Source: CALUTH01 sp964452495
GTDB taxonomy: Bacteria > Cyanobacteriota > Vampirovibrionia > Gastranaerophilales > Gastranaerophilaceae
NCBI GenBank assembly: GCA_964452495.1
Contig: CAYVMC010000003.1
Coordinates: 1 to 64,000 of the forward strand
Direction: 5' to 3'
DNA: 64,000 nt
Positions 44,492 to 52,897 of this stretch are shown one piece after another (the stretch's first letter is position 1; each line of letters opens with the position of its first letter). Both the position numbers and the translations under genes were made by a program. The notes under the pieces were generated by a model. That model made no database searches and was not told the origin of the DNA. It saw nothing but the letters and a program-made list of their open reading frames with translations.

Positions 44492-44990
44492 TGCATGCGT
44501 TGTTTCTTTTACATACGGACTGGTTACCGAAAAACAAAAACGTTTAAGTTCATTTATGCTGGCATTCTTCACAGGCTCCTTCCAATTTATTATGCCCGTA
44601 TTAGGTTTTTATTTTGCAAATCTCCTCCAATCCTATATCCAAAACTTCGCAAATATAATAGTATTCTTGATATTTGGTTATCTTGGCATTCGTTTTATAA
44701 AAGAAGCCTTTCAAAAAGATAAGAGTGAACCCAAATGTCTTAACATTCCATGTCTTTTTATGATAGCGTTTGCTACTAGCATAGATGCCTTCTCTGCAGG
44801 TATATCGCTTATGTTATGCGGCAACACTATAATAATTCCAGCAGTTCTCATTGGTATAATAACCTTCTTTAGTTCTCTTTTCGGTTTTTGGGGAGGTTTT
44901 ATTCTTAAAAAATTTTCTACTTTCTATCTTGAAATTACAGGTGGTATAATACTAATAGTTCTTGGTCTAAAAGCATTAATATTTGGTTAA
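44445..44990 (+). CDS. mntP: Manganese efflux pump
   Basis: This 181-residue inner-membrane protein has six helices. The paired acidic motifs LSIDACVVSFTYG (D16) and ATSIDAFSAGISL mark the MntP (DUF204) family that exports Mn2+. The start lies inside the DUF4127 gene, and a DtxR-type regulator follows 17 bases later, a sensible regulatory partner. Confidence 0.93.
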   Translation: MSLLEVILLAIALSIDACVVSFTYGLVTEKQKRLSSFMLAFFTGSFQFIMPVLGFYFANLLQSYIQNFANIIVFLIFGYLGIRFIKEAFQKDKSEPKCLNIPCLFMIAFATSIDAFSAGISLMLCGNTIIIPAVLIGIITFFSSLFGFWGGFILKKFSTFYLEITGGIILIVLGLKALIFG

Positions 44991-45007
44991 AAAAAAGGAG
45001 TAAAGTT

Positions 45008-45427
45008 GTGACTCAAAAAAAATTATCATCAAGTCTTGAAGACTACATAGAAGCTATCTATAACCTTCAAAACTCTGAAGGTAAGGTTCGCTCAATAGAT
45101 ATAGCCAGAAAACTCGGTGTGAGCCGTGCCTCTGTTTCGGAAGCGGTACAAAAACTCGCAAAAGACGGGCTGGTTGACTACTCTAAGTACAATGATGTTA
45201 CAATAACTCCTCAAGGGAAAAAAGCAGCTGAAGAAGTCCTCTCCCGTCACAAAATTTTTACTGAGTTTTTCGTGGATATCCTTGGCATCCCTGCGAAAGA
45301 AGCAGAAGAAAATGCCTGTCGTATAGAGCATGTTATATCTTCCCAAATCTATAACAAATTAAAATCATATATTGCTTACCTTAACGAAAATCCTGAAATT
45401 ATAAAAAAATTCAAAGAAAAAGATTAA
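45008..45427 (+). CDS. MntR/DtxR-family metal-dependent regulator
   Basis: This 139-residue protein has an N-terminal winged helix (about 8–70, VRSIDIARKLGVSRASVSEAVQKL) and a dimerisation/metal domain with SRHKIFTEFFVDILGI and EENACRIEHVISSQIYNKL, the usual His/Glu/Cys ligands. It lacks the SH3-like domain, as MntR does. GTG start with AAAGGAG upstream. Co-transcription with mntP suggests manganese sensing. Confidence 0.9.
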   Translation: MTQKKLSSSLEDYIEAIYNLQNSEGKVRSIDIARKLGVSRASVSEAVQKLAKDGLVDYSKYNDVTITPQGKKAAEEVLSRHKIFTEFFVDILGIPAKEAEENACRIEHVISSQIYNKLKSYIAYLNENPEIIKKFKEKD

Positions 45428-45475
45428 TTTTTGTATCGTTTTATATCAATTTCCTTTTACTTAATCAATCAAATA

Positions 45476-45504
45476 TTGACATCTCATCCTGTGCGATGTT
45501 TAAT
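45476..45504 (+). promoter_or_regulatory. Promoter of the rpsL leader
   Basis: A perfect TTGACA (45476–45481) and TTTAAT (45499–45504) are 17 bp apart. Transcription would start near 45511 and give a leader of about 475 nt before rpsL. Confidence 0.65.
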
Positions 45505-45617
45505 TACATTAGCACCTTAGTCGAAATTTTCTTGCCGGATTTGACGGCTCAAGGGGGGCAGATAAAAAGCTCGGTGGGTTTATTCCTAAGCTGGATATCA
45601 AGATATTGATCGCACAG

Positions 45618-45850
45618 ATGCAAAAGCCAGAGGCGAAAAAGGTATCAAGGTAAGGACCGCAGCAGATGCAAAAACTAAAGTCTAAAAAGGTATCAAGGTA
45701 AGGACCGCAGCAGATGCAAAAACTAAAGTCTAAAAAGGTATCAAGGTAAGGACCGCAGCAGATGCAAAAAACTAAAGTCTAAAAAGGTATCAAGGTAAGG
45801 ACCGTAGCAGATGCAAAAGCTAAAGCCTAAAAAGGTATCAAGGTAAAAGC
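45618..45850 (+). repeat. 48-bp tandem repeats with 11-codon mini-ORFs in the rpsL leader
   Basis: Five units with a 48-bp period have ATGs at 45618, 45666, 45714, 45762 and 45811. Units 2 and 3 encode MQKLKSKKVSR, unit 1 MQKPEAKKVSR and unit 5 MQKLKPKKVSR; an extra A truncates unit 4 to MQKTKV. Each stop is followed by GGACC and the next ATG 12 bases later, so AAGG/AGGA may serve as ribosome sites. In another frame the units read KGIKVRTAADAKTKV with one TAA per unit, as in a decayed Lys/Ala-rich (histone H1-like) gene. Either reading is possible. Confidence 0.75.
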
Positions 45851-45985
45851 CGCAGCAAATAAAGCTAAAACAGTAGCCGAAACAAATGTAAGAAAAATAG
45901 GAAATTCAAGGTAAGTCCAGTTCCTATTACTTCAAAAAAAAAACTATCTGCCAGAATGTACATTAAAAGGTAAAAAGGAGAAATT

Positions 45986-46363
45986 ATGCCTACAATTAAC
46001 CAACTTGTGCGCTCAGAACGTAAAAAGCTCACAGACAAAACCAAATCGCCGGCTCTTATGGAATGTCCTCAAAGACGCGGCGTTTGTACAAGGGTATACA
46101 CAACTACCCCTAAAAAACCTAACTCAGCATTGAGAAAGGTTGCCAGAGTCAGATTAACCAACGGATTTGAAGTTACATCATACATCCCTGGTATCGGACA
46201 CAATCTTCAGGAACACAGTGTAGTTCTTATCAGAGGCGGCAGGGTTAAAGACCTTCCGGGTGTCAGATATCACATTGTTAGAGGTACACTTGATACCGCA
46301 GGTGTTGCTAACAGAGCACAAAGCCGTTCTAAATACGGTGCTAAAAAGGGAGGTAAAAAATAA
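45986..46363 (+). CDS. rpsL: 30S ribosomal protein S12
   Basis: This 125-residue protein has MPTINQLVRSERKK, the decoding-site segment TPKKPNSALRKVARVRL and VLIRGGRVKDLPGVRYHIVRG, with the K42/K87 equivalents of streptomycin-sensitive S12 unchanged. AAAAAGGAG lies upstream. It overlaps the next start as TAATG. Confidence 0.98.
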   Translation: MPTINQLVRSERKKLTDKTKSPALMECPQRRGVCTRVYTTTPKKPNSALRKVARVRLTNGFEVTSYIPGIGHNLQEHSVVLIRGGRVKDLPGVRYHIVRGTLDTAGVANRAQSRSKYGAKKGGKK

Positions 46364-46833
46364 TGTCAAGACGTTCTAAACCTGAAAGAAGAATCCCCGC
46401 AGCGGATCCTATCTATAATAATATCGATGTTTCTAAATTTATTAACAGAATTATGAGACGCGGTAAAAAGTCATTAGCTGAAAAAATCTTCTATGCTTCT
46501 CTTCAAAAGATTGAAGAAAGAACCAATGAAAAAGCTTTGGATATTTTCCAAAAAGCTATTACTAATGCAACACCATTACTTGAGGTAAAAGCAAGACGTA
46601 TCGGCGGTTCTACATATCAAGTTCCTATTGAAGTTAAAGCAGATAGAGGATTTGCTCTTGCTTCTTCATGGTTAATTACTGCAGCGAAAGCAAGAAGCGG
46701 TAAGTCTTTCATAGATAAGCTTACTCTTGAACTTATCGATGCATCAAACGGTATCGGTGCTGCATGCAAAAAACGTGAAGACACCCATAAAATGGCTGAA
46801 GCAAATAAAGCATTTGCTCATTATAGATACTAA
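46363..46833 (+). CDS. rpsG: 30S ribosomal protein S7
   Basis: This 156-residue protein binds the 3' major domain of 16S rRNA. Typical blocks: SRRSKPERR, YNNIDVSKFINRIMRRGKKS, ARRIGGSTYQVPIEV and AANKAFAHYRY-like end. It overlaps rpsL by one base. Unusually, fusA and tuf do not follow; a terminator comes 24 bases after the stop. Confidence 0.98.
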   Translation: MSRRSKPERRIPAADPIYNNIDVSKFINRIMRRGKKSLAEKIFYASLQKIEERTNEKALDIFQKAITNATPLLEVKARRIGGSTYQVPIEVKADRGFALASSWLITAAKARSGKSFIDKLTLELIDASNGIGAACKKREDTHKMAEANKAFAHYRY

Positions 46834-46856
46834 TTTCAGGTATTCAATAAGGAGTA

Positions 46857-46896
46857 TAAAAGAGAATGGTAATGTTTTTTACTGTTCTCTTTTTTA
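46857..46896 (+). terminator. Terminator after rpsG
   Basis: AAAAGAGAA (46858–46866) pairs with TTCTCTTTT (46885–46893), followed by further T. It ends the rpsL-rpsG unit. Confidence 0.75.
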
Positions 46897-47250
46897 ATTG
46901 TAAACAAAATACATATCCACACTTTACTATTATATAGATTTCCGCATTAAAACTTTTTTCAAGGAGTTATGAATTTTTTGTAACAATATTATTGTAAAAA
47001 TTTAAAAAAGGTAAACATAACTGTAAAAACACTTGTAATCATTGCATTTACACTGATATTGAAAAAATATTTGTAAATATTTAGGCATGAAACAATATTT
47101 TAGGTATACAACAAACTCTTTTTGAAGTATACTTTATTTATATACTTTTGGAAGCGAAAAATATAAGTATTCCAATTATTAAGAGGAGATTTTGAGCGGT
47201 AGTGGATTCTATTACCGTTTTTCTTTTATTAGATATTCTAATATAACAAA
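46897..47250. other. Intergenic region between rpsG and gyrA
   Basis: About 350 AT-rich bases. AAGTATA / TATACTT (47125–47147) is a short inverted repeat. CGGTA…TACCG with TTTTT on the plus strand near 47196–47220 could terminate plus-strand transcription. AAGAGGAG followed by a TTG at 47192 is noted but the frame is mostly antisense to gyrA. Confidence 0.35.
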
Positions 47251-47251
47251 T

Positions 47252-47272
47252 AACTACCGAATAACGGTAGCT
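47252..47272 (-). terminator. Terminator after gyrA
   Basis: CTACCG (47254–47259) and CGGTAG (47265–47270) form a stem with an AATAA loop, about 40 bases after the gyrA stop on the minus strand, followed there by TTATTTGTTAT. The stem is short, so strength is uncertain. Confidence 0.5.
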
Positions 47273-47307
47273 ACTTGTTTCTATGTTTTATTTATCCCGT
47301 TTAATTA

Positions 47308-49854
47308 TTATTCTTTTTTTTCATCAAGTAACGAACCCTGTACAGATGAAGTATCTGCTACATCATCTATTTGTTTGGTTACGGTATCTTCGTCATTATC
47401 AGTATTAACTATTTTATTACAAGATACAACTGTATCATTCTCAGCAAGATTTTGCGCCTTAACACCTGTTGCAGGTCTGCCCTGACAAGAAATATCCTGA
47501 GCCTTAATTCTTGAAACAACACCATTTGCAGTCACTATCATAATCTCATCTTTTTCATCGACAATAGTTAAAGCAACAAGCCTTGACGTACTTGATTTGA
47601 ATTTGGTTGCTATTAATCCAATACCACCTCTATTCTGTGTTCTAAATTCCGAAATTTTAGTACGTTTACCAAAACCATCTGATGTAACAACAAGCAAATC
47701 TGCATCTTTATCACGAGGAACTATATCACAACCAATAATGGTATCACCAACCCTCAATTTCATTGAGTTAACACCCCTTGCACTTCTGCCAAGCGGTCTT
47801 AAATCCTCTATTGGGAATCTTATAGCCATGCCACATGAAGTACCGATTATAATCTCATCATTTGCTTTAGAAAGTTTTACCCAATTGAGTTTATCGTCCT
47901 CTTCAAGACCAATTGCAATAATACCGCTTCTTCTGATATTTGCAAAATTATCTAACTCTATTCTCTTTATATAGCCTTTTTGTGTAAGCATTATGAGATT
48001 CATATCATGTGAAAAATTACTAACAGGAACCACTGCTGTAATTTTTTCATCTTGAGAAATGGGCAGAACATTGACTATAGGTAAGCCTTTTGCCTGTCTG
48101 CCCCCCTCTGGAAAATCGTAAACATTAAGACTGTAACAAACCCCCTTAGAACTAAAGAACAGAACTTTATCATGCATCATCGCGGTGAAAAAGTGCTGTA
48201 TATCATCATCATCCTTTGTCTTGATACCGCTTTTGCCTCTTGTTGCACGGTTTTGACGTTCAAAAGTATCTAAAGATATTCTTTTTAAATATCCTTGATG
48301 TGTAATAAACACAGCCATAGGAATATTAGGAGTTAAATCTTCAATGGTAACTTCATCAAGCTCTGGTACAATTTGTGTTTTTCTATCATCACCATATTTT
48401 TCTTTGTCTTCAAGCAGTTCCGCTTTAATAATATTTAATACCTTTTGCCTGCTTGCAAGAATATCTTCGTATTCCCCAATCTTTTTGATTAATTCGTCAT
48501 ACTCATTTTTAATTTTATCCTGCTCTAACCCTGTTAAACGTCTTAATTGCATTTCAAGGATTGCATTTGCCTGATCCGCATCAAGCCCGAATCTGCTCAT
48601 TAAACCATTACGGGCGTCTTCTGTTGTCTTAGATTTCTTAATAAGTTCAATAACCTCATCTAGTGACCCAAGTGCAATTAGCAAGCCCGCCAAGATATGC
48701 GCTCTGATTTTTGCTTTTTTCAGAAAATAAATTGTACGTCTTGTAACTATTTCAACTCTGTGTTCAACAAACTCATTAAGTACATCATATAAATTCATCA
48801 AACGCGGCTGTTTCCCGCATAATGCAAGCATATTAACACCAAAGGTTGTTGATAACTGAGTAAACTTAAACAAATTGTTCTTGACAACATCGGGTTTTGC
48901 ATCACGTTTAAGCTCAATAACAATACGCATTCCTTCACGGTCTGATTCATCCCGTAAATCCGAAATACCGTTAATCTTACCCTCTTTTACTAGCTCTGCT
49001 ATCTTTTCAATAAGTTGTGCCTTGTTGACCTGATAAGGAATTTCGGTGACAATAATTGCTGTTCTCGCCTGACGTCCTCCCCCCCCAGGGATTTCTTCTA
49101 TCGTTGCAACTGCTCTCATTTTTATAGAGCCTCTGCCCGTTTCATATGCCTGTTTAATATCTCCCAAACCTACTATTGTGGCTGCCGTTGGGAAATCAGG
49201 CCCCTTAATGTATTCCATTAATTCAGATACTGTGATGTCAGGATTGTCTATTAATGCTATTGTTCCGTCTACTATTTCACAGAGATTGTGCGGCGGAATA
49301 TTTGTTGCCATACCAACAGCAATACCTGATACACCGTTTAAAAGCAGCATTGGAAGCCTTACAGGAAGGACTGAAGGTTCTTCTAATGAACCATCGAAGT
49401 TTGGAACAAAATCAACCGTTTCACAATCAATATCGGCAAGCATAGATGTTGTAATTTTGTGCATTCTTGCTTCCGTATAACGCATAGCAGCAGCTCCGTC
49501 ACCATCCACAGAACCGAAATTTCCATGTCCATCAACCGTTAAATACCTAGTTGAGAAATCCTGAGCCATACGTACAAGAGATTCGTAAACAGCTGTATCC
49601 CCGTGCGGATGGTATTTACCAAGTACTTCACCCACAATACGGGCACACTTTTTAAACGGTTTATCAGGCGTCATACCAAGTTCGTTCATTGCAAAAAGTA
49701 TACGCCGGTGAACCGGTTTCAATCCATCTCTTACATCCGGTAAAGCTCGTCCAACTATTACACTCATTGCGTAATCAATATATGAACGTTTCATTTCTTC
49801 TCTTATATTAACGGGTACAATTTTTCCGTCTGAAAACATATTTTGCTGGCTCAA
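47308..49854 (-). CDS. gyrA: DNA gyrase subunit A
   Basis: This 848-residue type II topoisomerase subunit has the winged-helix core with catalytic Tyr126 (AAAMRYTEARM), a quinolone region HPHGDTAVYESLVRMAQ, the coiled coil and a C-terminal beta-pinwheel with a GyrA-box-like QNRATRGKSG. Acidic tail (DNDEDTV…DEKKE). Start: TTG 49854 with AAGGAGG about 5 bases upstream, preferred over 49893. The residues at E. coli positions 83 and 87 are Thr and Glu. ParC is the alternative, less likely given the box and tail. Confidence 0.93.
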   Translation of the reverse strand: MSQQNMFSDGKIVPVNIREEMKRSYIDYAMSVIVGRALPDVRDGLKPVHRRILFAMNELGMTPDKPFKKCARIVGEVLGKYHPHGDTAVYESLVRMAQDFSTRYLTVDGHGNFGSVDGDGAAAMRYTEARMHKITTSMLADIDCETVDFVPNFDGSLEEPSVLPVRLPMLLLNGVSGIAVGMATNIPPHNLCEIVDGTIALIDNPDITVSELMEYIKGPDFPTAATIVGLGDIKQAYETGRGSIKMRAVATIEEIPGGGGRQARTAIIVTEIPYQVNKAQLIEKIAELVKEGKINGISDLRDESDREGMRIVIELKRDAKPDVVKNNLFKFTQLSTTFGVNMLALCGKQPRLMNLYDVLNEFVEHRVEIVTRRTIYFLKKAKIRAHILAGLLIALGSLDEVIELIKKSKTTEDARNGLMSRFGLDADQANAILEMQLRRLTGLEQDKIKNEYDELIKKIGEYEDILASRQKVLNIIKAELLEDKEKYGDDRKTQIVPELDEVTIEDLTPNIPMAVFITHQGYLKRISLDTFERQNRATRGKSGIKTKDDDDIQHFFTAMMHDKVLFFSSKGVCYSLNVYDFPEGGRQAKGLPIVNVLPISQDEKITAVVPVSNFSHDMNLIMLTQKGYIKRIELDNFANIRRSGIIAIGLEEDDKLNWVKLSKANDEIIIGTSCGMAIRFPIEDLRPLGRSARGVNSMKLRVGDTIIGCDIVPRDKDADLLVVTSDGFGKRTKISEFRTQNRGGIGLIATKFKSSTSRLVALTIVDEKDEIMIVTANGVVSRIKAQDISCQGRPATGVKAQNLAENDTVVSCNKIVNTDNDEDTVTKQIDDVADTSSVQGSLLDEKKE

Positions 49855-50235
49855 AACTTCCTCCTTACATCCCCAATGATATAATTCTAACACAAAAAAA
49901 CTAGCTGTAAAGCAAATATAATACTTAATACCTCAATATCATGGCTGAGTCTTTCTATAGATTATAAATTTCGGTCTGCTTTTCTTCTCTTTCTTCTCTC
50001 TCTCTACAATTATTTTGTTCTTTATTAAGCTTTATCCACAATTCTTCTGGAACAATATTCCGTTTCAAAATATATTTGAATAATTTTTATTTTTAGAATT
50101 CCCAGAACTGAATTTTTTGCAAAATAAAAGCATTAATATTATGCCAACATGCCGGCATAAACACAGCTAAACTGTATTTACTAATAATTTTGCTCTCCTT
50201 TGCATAAAACTTTTGAATACTAAGCACTTAACTAC
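49855..50235. other. Intergenic region upstream of gyrA
   Basis: About 380 AT-rich bases with no gene. A 7-bp inverted repeat TTATGCC / GGCATAA lies at 50139–50160. The gyrA promoter should be at the left end but no strong consensus is seen. Confidence 0.4.
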
Positions 50236-50277
50236 TTGACATATTTAGGTGTAACCTTTACACTTGTAATATGTCAA
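50236..50277. promoter_or_regulatory. 42-nt imperfect palindrome with TTGACA at both ends
   Basis: TTGACATATT (50236–50245) and AATATGTCAA (50268–50277) form a 10-bp outer arm; GTGTAA (50249–50254) and TTACAC (50258–50263) form an inner arm. On the plus strand TTGACA is followed 17 bp later by TACACT, a fair promoter for the AAA ATPase at 50451. The symmetry suggests a dimeric operator or a hairpin. Confidence 0.5.
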
Positions 50278-50450
50278 TTTTGAGTTTCGGGGCTATGAAT
50301 ATTTTACGAATGAAACGATTATCCATATTGGATTCTGCGTTTGTTGTAATGTCCAATTTTTCCACACTATCATATTTAAATATTGCATAATTTATTTTTA
50401 AGTTTTTTTTAGTACGTATCAAGACAAAACAGAGTAAAAGGAGATGTGTT

Positions 50451-51977
50451 ATGAATGTAAAGTCAATTAGCAGTATCAGCAGTTTCAGCCGCAACAATTT
50501 ACAACCGGCTCATAAAAACAAGCAAAATATTACTGAAAACAACAGTAAATCGCATACAGATATGTCTTATTCCATGCTTGTTGACAAAAACCATAATAAT
50601 GCATTCATTAACCATGTTTCTTTTAAAGCATCTGTACCTGCAAAGTTATTAGAGTTAGGCAAACAAATCCCTCTTGAAGATAGAGTTGCTTCTTTATTTC
50701 AGGTATTTAAACACGAAGAAATAATTCTGGTAAGTAAATCATTGAGTGAAGCACAGACAGCATTAAAAAATTCATATAAATCAGCAAATCAACTTTTCAG
50801 AAAAGCATTTTTTATCCCTGATGATAATGTAGGTGGAACTCTTGCATTTATAAAACATCAACAGGGGGAAACAGAACTCTGGAATGTTAACAAAGACATG
50901 ATGTTTGTTAACAAAGATTATTTAAAAACCAATGAAACCGGCTATATTGTAAATGGGGATAAAATTAAACTCAATAACTTTATTATGGAAATTAAAGATA
51001 CACCCAAAGCAAACCTTAGCTTAGTAAGACACACATTTTCCCACATTTTAAATTTCGAAAATGAAGTAAAACCTGTCATAGAAAAACAGAACTTGAAATC
51101 TATAATGTCAATGGCTAAAGATGAAACTAACAAACCACAACCTATAATGTTTAAGGATGTAGGCGGTCAGGATAAAGCCATAGACATGCTTAAAAAGGGC
51201 ATTCTCTATCCGTTAAAATACCCGCACGCATATAAAAATACTCTGGTTAACCACGGGGCATTAATGTACGGTCCGCCAGGAACCGGTAAAACACGGCTTG
51301 CTCTAGCACTCTCAAATGAAGCAGGCGTAAATTTTGTAAAGCTCAACGGACTTGAAATGGAATCAAAATGGGTAGGAGAATCAGAAGAAAACTGGAGGAA
51401 ACTGTTTCAACTTGCAAAAGAAGAACAACCATCCATAATTTTTATTGATGAATTTGATGCGGTTGCAAAGGCACGCGGAGGACAGGATGTATACGGGGAT
51501 AAAGTTGTAAATCAGCTTTTAACTCTTATGAGTGACTTAGAAAAAGAAGGCGATCAAGTTGTTGTAATTGCAGCAACAAACAGAAAAGATATTATTGATA
51601 GTGCCATACTACGTTCCGGAAGATTCACACTGCATATCCCTGTAGAACGACCTGACGAAAAAGGATTGCAAACAATTCTTGATATTCACATGAAAAATGC
51701 AGCTGTTGATTTAGATTTAGATACAACAAAACTTGCAAAAGAATTGTATCAAAAGAAAGCAACAGGTTCAGATATTCCTGCTCTTCTTACAGGTGCGCAG
51801 ACAAATGCTTATGAGCGCTGCGGAATCCATAAAAAAATGGACGAAGGAACTTTTGTTCCAGAAGACTTAGATAAGGTAAAAATAATCAAAGATGACTTTG
51901 ATAAAGCTGTTCAGGAATTATTCGGGCAGCAAAAAACACACAAACCCATAGGATACACAAATTATAATAAAAATTAA
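50451..51977 (+). CDS. AAA ATPase (Cdc48/FtsH-like module) with SFKA-tagged N-terminus
   Basis: This 508-residue protein has a disordered Ser/Asn-rich N-terminus (about 1–58) ending in VSFKAS, a helical N-domain (about 60–235) and a classical AAA module: FKDVGGQDKAIDML, Walker A GPPGTGKT (274–281), Walker B IIFIDEFDA, the second region LLTLMSDLEKEGDQVVVIAATNR and the arginine-finger region LRSGRF. There is no membrane helix or protease domain, so it is a soluble unfoldase or remodeller. AAAGGAG precedes the ATG. It is monocistronic with a terminator. Confidence 0.88.
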   Translation: MNVKSISSISSFSRNNLQPAHKNKQNITENNSKSHTDMSYSMLVDKNHNNAFINHVSFKASVPAKLLELGKQIPLEDRVASLFQVFKHEEIILVSKSLSEAQTALKNSYKSANQLFRKAFFIPDDNVGGTLAFIKHQQGETELWNVNKDMMFVNKDYLKTNETGYIVNGDKIKLNNFIMEIKDTPKANLSLVRHTFSHILNFENEVKPVIEKQNLKSIMSMAKDETNKPQPIMFKDVGGQDKAIDMLKKGILYPLKYPHAYKNTLVNHGALMYGPPGTGKTRLALALSNEAGVNFVKLNGLEMESKWVGESEENWRKLFQLAKEEQPSIIFIDEFDAVAKARGGQDVYGDKVVNQLLTLMSDLEKEGDQVVVIAATNRKDIIDSAILRSGRFTLHIPVERPDEKGLQTILDIHMKNAAVDLDLDTTKLAKELYQKKATGSDIPALLTGAQTNAYERCGIHKKMDEGTFVPEDLDKVKIIKDDFDKAVQELFGQQKTHKPIGYTNYNKN

Positions 51978-51981
51978 AAAC

Positions 51982-52017
51982 AAAAAAGGGTTGAAATAAG
52001 TGTTTCAATCCTTTTTA
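51982..52017 (+). terminator. Terminator after the AAA ATPase
   Basis: AAAAAGGGTTGAAA pairs with TTTCAATCCTTTTT (14 bp with one G·U) around a 6-nt loop, ending in T. It begins a few bases after the stop at 51977. Confidence 0.88.
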
Positions 52018-52263
52018 CTATATTCGCGATTATTATATAATCTGTCTGCACACAGGAATAATAAAGAAATATTATCTCATTAATAACGACCAAATATTAG
52101 CAATATTTATCAGGATAACTTTCCTGTTTTATTATAGACAATATCATAATAAGCTTATTATAATAATGAAACACGTAGAAAGAATTATTCCACAGCAAAT
52201 GAGAATAACAAAACCTACGTTTACAAGAAAACTACTAACCAGATGCCCTCACTTTATTAAACC
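52018..52263. other. Intergenic region with a 16-bp palindrome
   Basis: AT-rich, with ATAATAAGCTTATTAT (52146–52161) as a perfect palindrome. A 38-codon frame from 52166 runs into the tRNA and lacks a ribosome site; not called. Confidence 0.35.
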
Positions 52264-52335
52264 CGGCGGCAACGGGATTTGAACCCGTGTCAACAGAATG
52301 AGAATCTGCTATCCTGACCCCTAGACGATACCGCT
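52264..52335 (-). tRNA. tRNA-Glu (CTC anticodon)
   Basis: The cloverleaf reads on the minus strand: anticodon arm GCAGA-TTCTCAT-TCTGT with anticodon CTC, T-arm ACGGG-TTCAAAT-CCCGT and D-arm GTCTAGGGGTCAGGAT. The acceptor is AGCGGTA / TGCCGCC, so pair 1–72 is A·C and pair 6–67 is T·G. CCA is not encoded. The anticodon-loop assignment is firm; the first acceptor pair is odd. Confidence 0.88.
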
Positions 52336-52496
52336 TCGGTAGTTTTATTTTAAAACAATGATATTTATTTTTCAATAAATTTAATTAGCTCTTATTTATT
52401 TAGCAAATATTACTATAAATACGATGCAGGTTATGTTAGTGACTGTATAGACAAAAAAAATTTACTTGATAAAATAGAAAGTAAAAGAGGTTTATA

Positions 52497-52739
52497 ATGG
52501 ATAAAATTGTTAAAATAGCTTGGGATTTAAATGAAAAATCCGAAAATAGATATGAATTAGTATATGAAATTGCCGAACTTGCAAAAAAACTTGTTGATGA
52601 AACACAAATGAAAAAAGAACGTGAAGATTTTGGCGGATTCGAAGAAGTATCTGACAGTTCATATAAAAAAGAAAATCCGATTGAGCATGCTATTATGGTT
52701 AAAGCTTCTGAATCTGACGATGAAGGACTTATCGGTTAA
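52497..52739 (+). CDS. rpoZ: RNA polymerase omega-like subunit
   Basis: This 80-residue protein contains ENRYELVYEIAELAKKLVDE followed by NPIEHAIMVKASE, matching the NRF(E/K)LV…A.RAR.L and KPV..AL.EIA pattern of omega. An acidic insert (KKEREDFGGFEEVSDSS) lies between. Omega binds the beta' C-terminus and helps assembly. AGAGG precedes the ATG. The match is partial; another small helical protein is possible. Confidence 0.6.
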   Translation: MDKIVKIAWDLNEKSENRYELVYEIAELAKKLVDETQMKKEREDFGGFEEVSDSSYKKENPIEHAIMVKASESDDEGLIG

Positions 52740-52897
52740 ACTTCAATAAAAATTATCTTGTATCAAACAACAACCAAAATAGAAAAATATTAATTTATCT
52801 GGCTGAAATTTTTAATAATGTATTTTTACTGTATTAGCAGTAATTTCAGTAGTATAAAGGATTGAGTATTATAATATACAGGAGAGATAATTACGTT

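Noticed and set aside
45496..45609. 37-codon ATG frame at the start of the rpsL leader
   Set aside because: Its ATG overlaps the -10 box region of the likely promoter, so it would not be translated from that transcript.
45618..45850. CRISPR array
   Set aside because: The 48-bp units are contiguous with no unique spacers.
46865..46936. Small ORF after rpsG (ATG 46865)
   Set aside because: It lies inside the terminator hairpin and encodes a Phe-rich 23-mer without similarity.
47192..47485. TTG frame with AAGAGGAG upstream near the gyrA 3' end
   Set aside because: Two thirds is antisense to gyrA and the composition (Phe/Tyr/Ser-rich) is typical of a shadow frame.
52166..52282. 38-codon frame upstream of tRNA-Glu
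   Set aside because: No ribosome site and it runs into the antisense tRNA.
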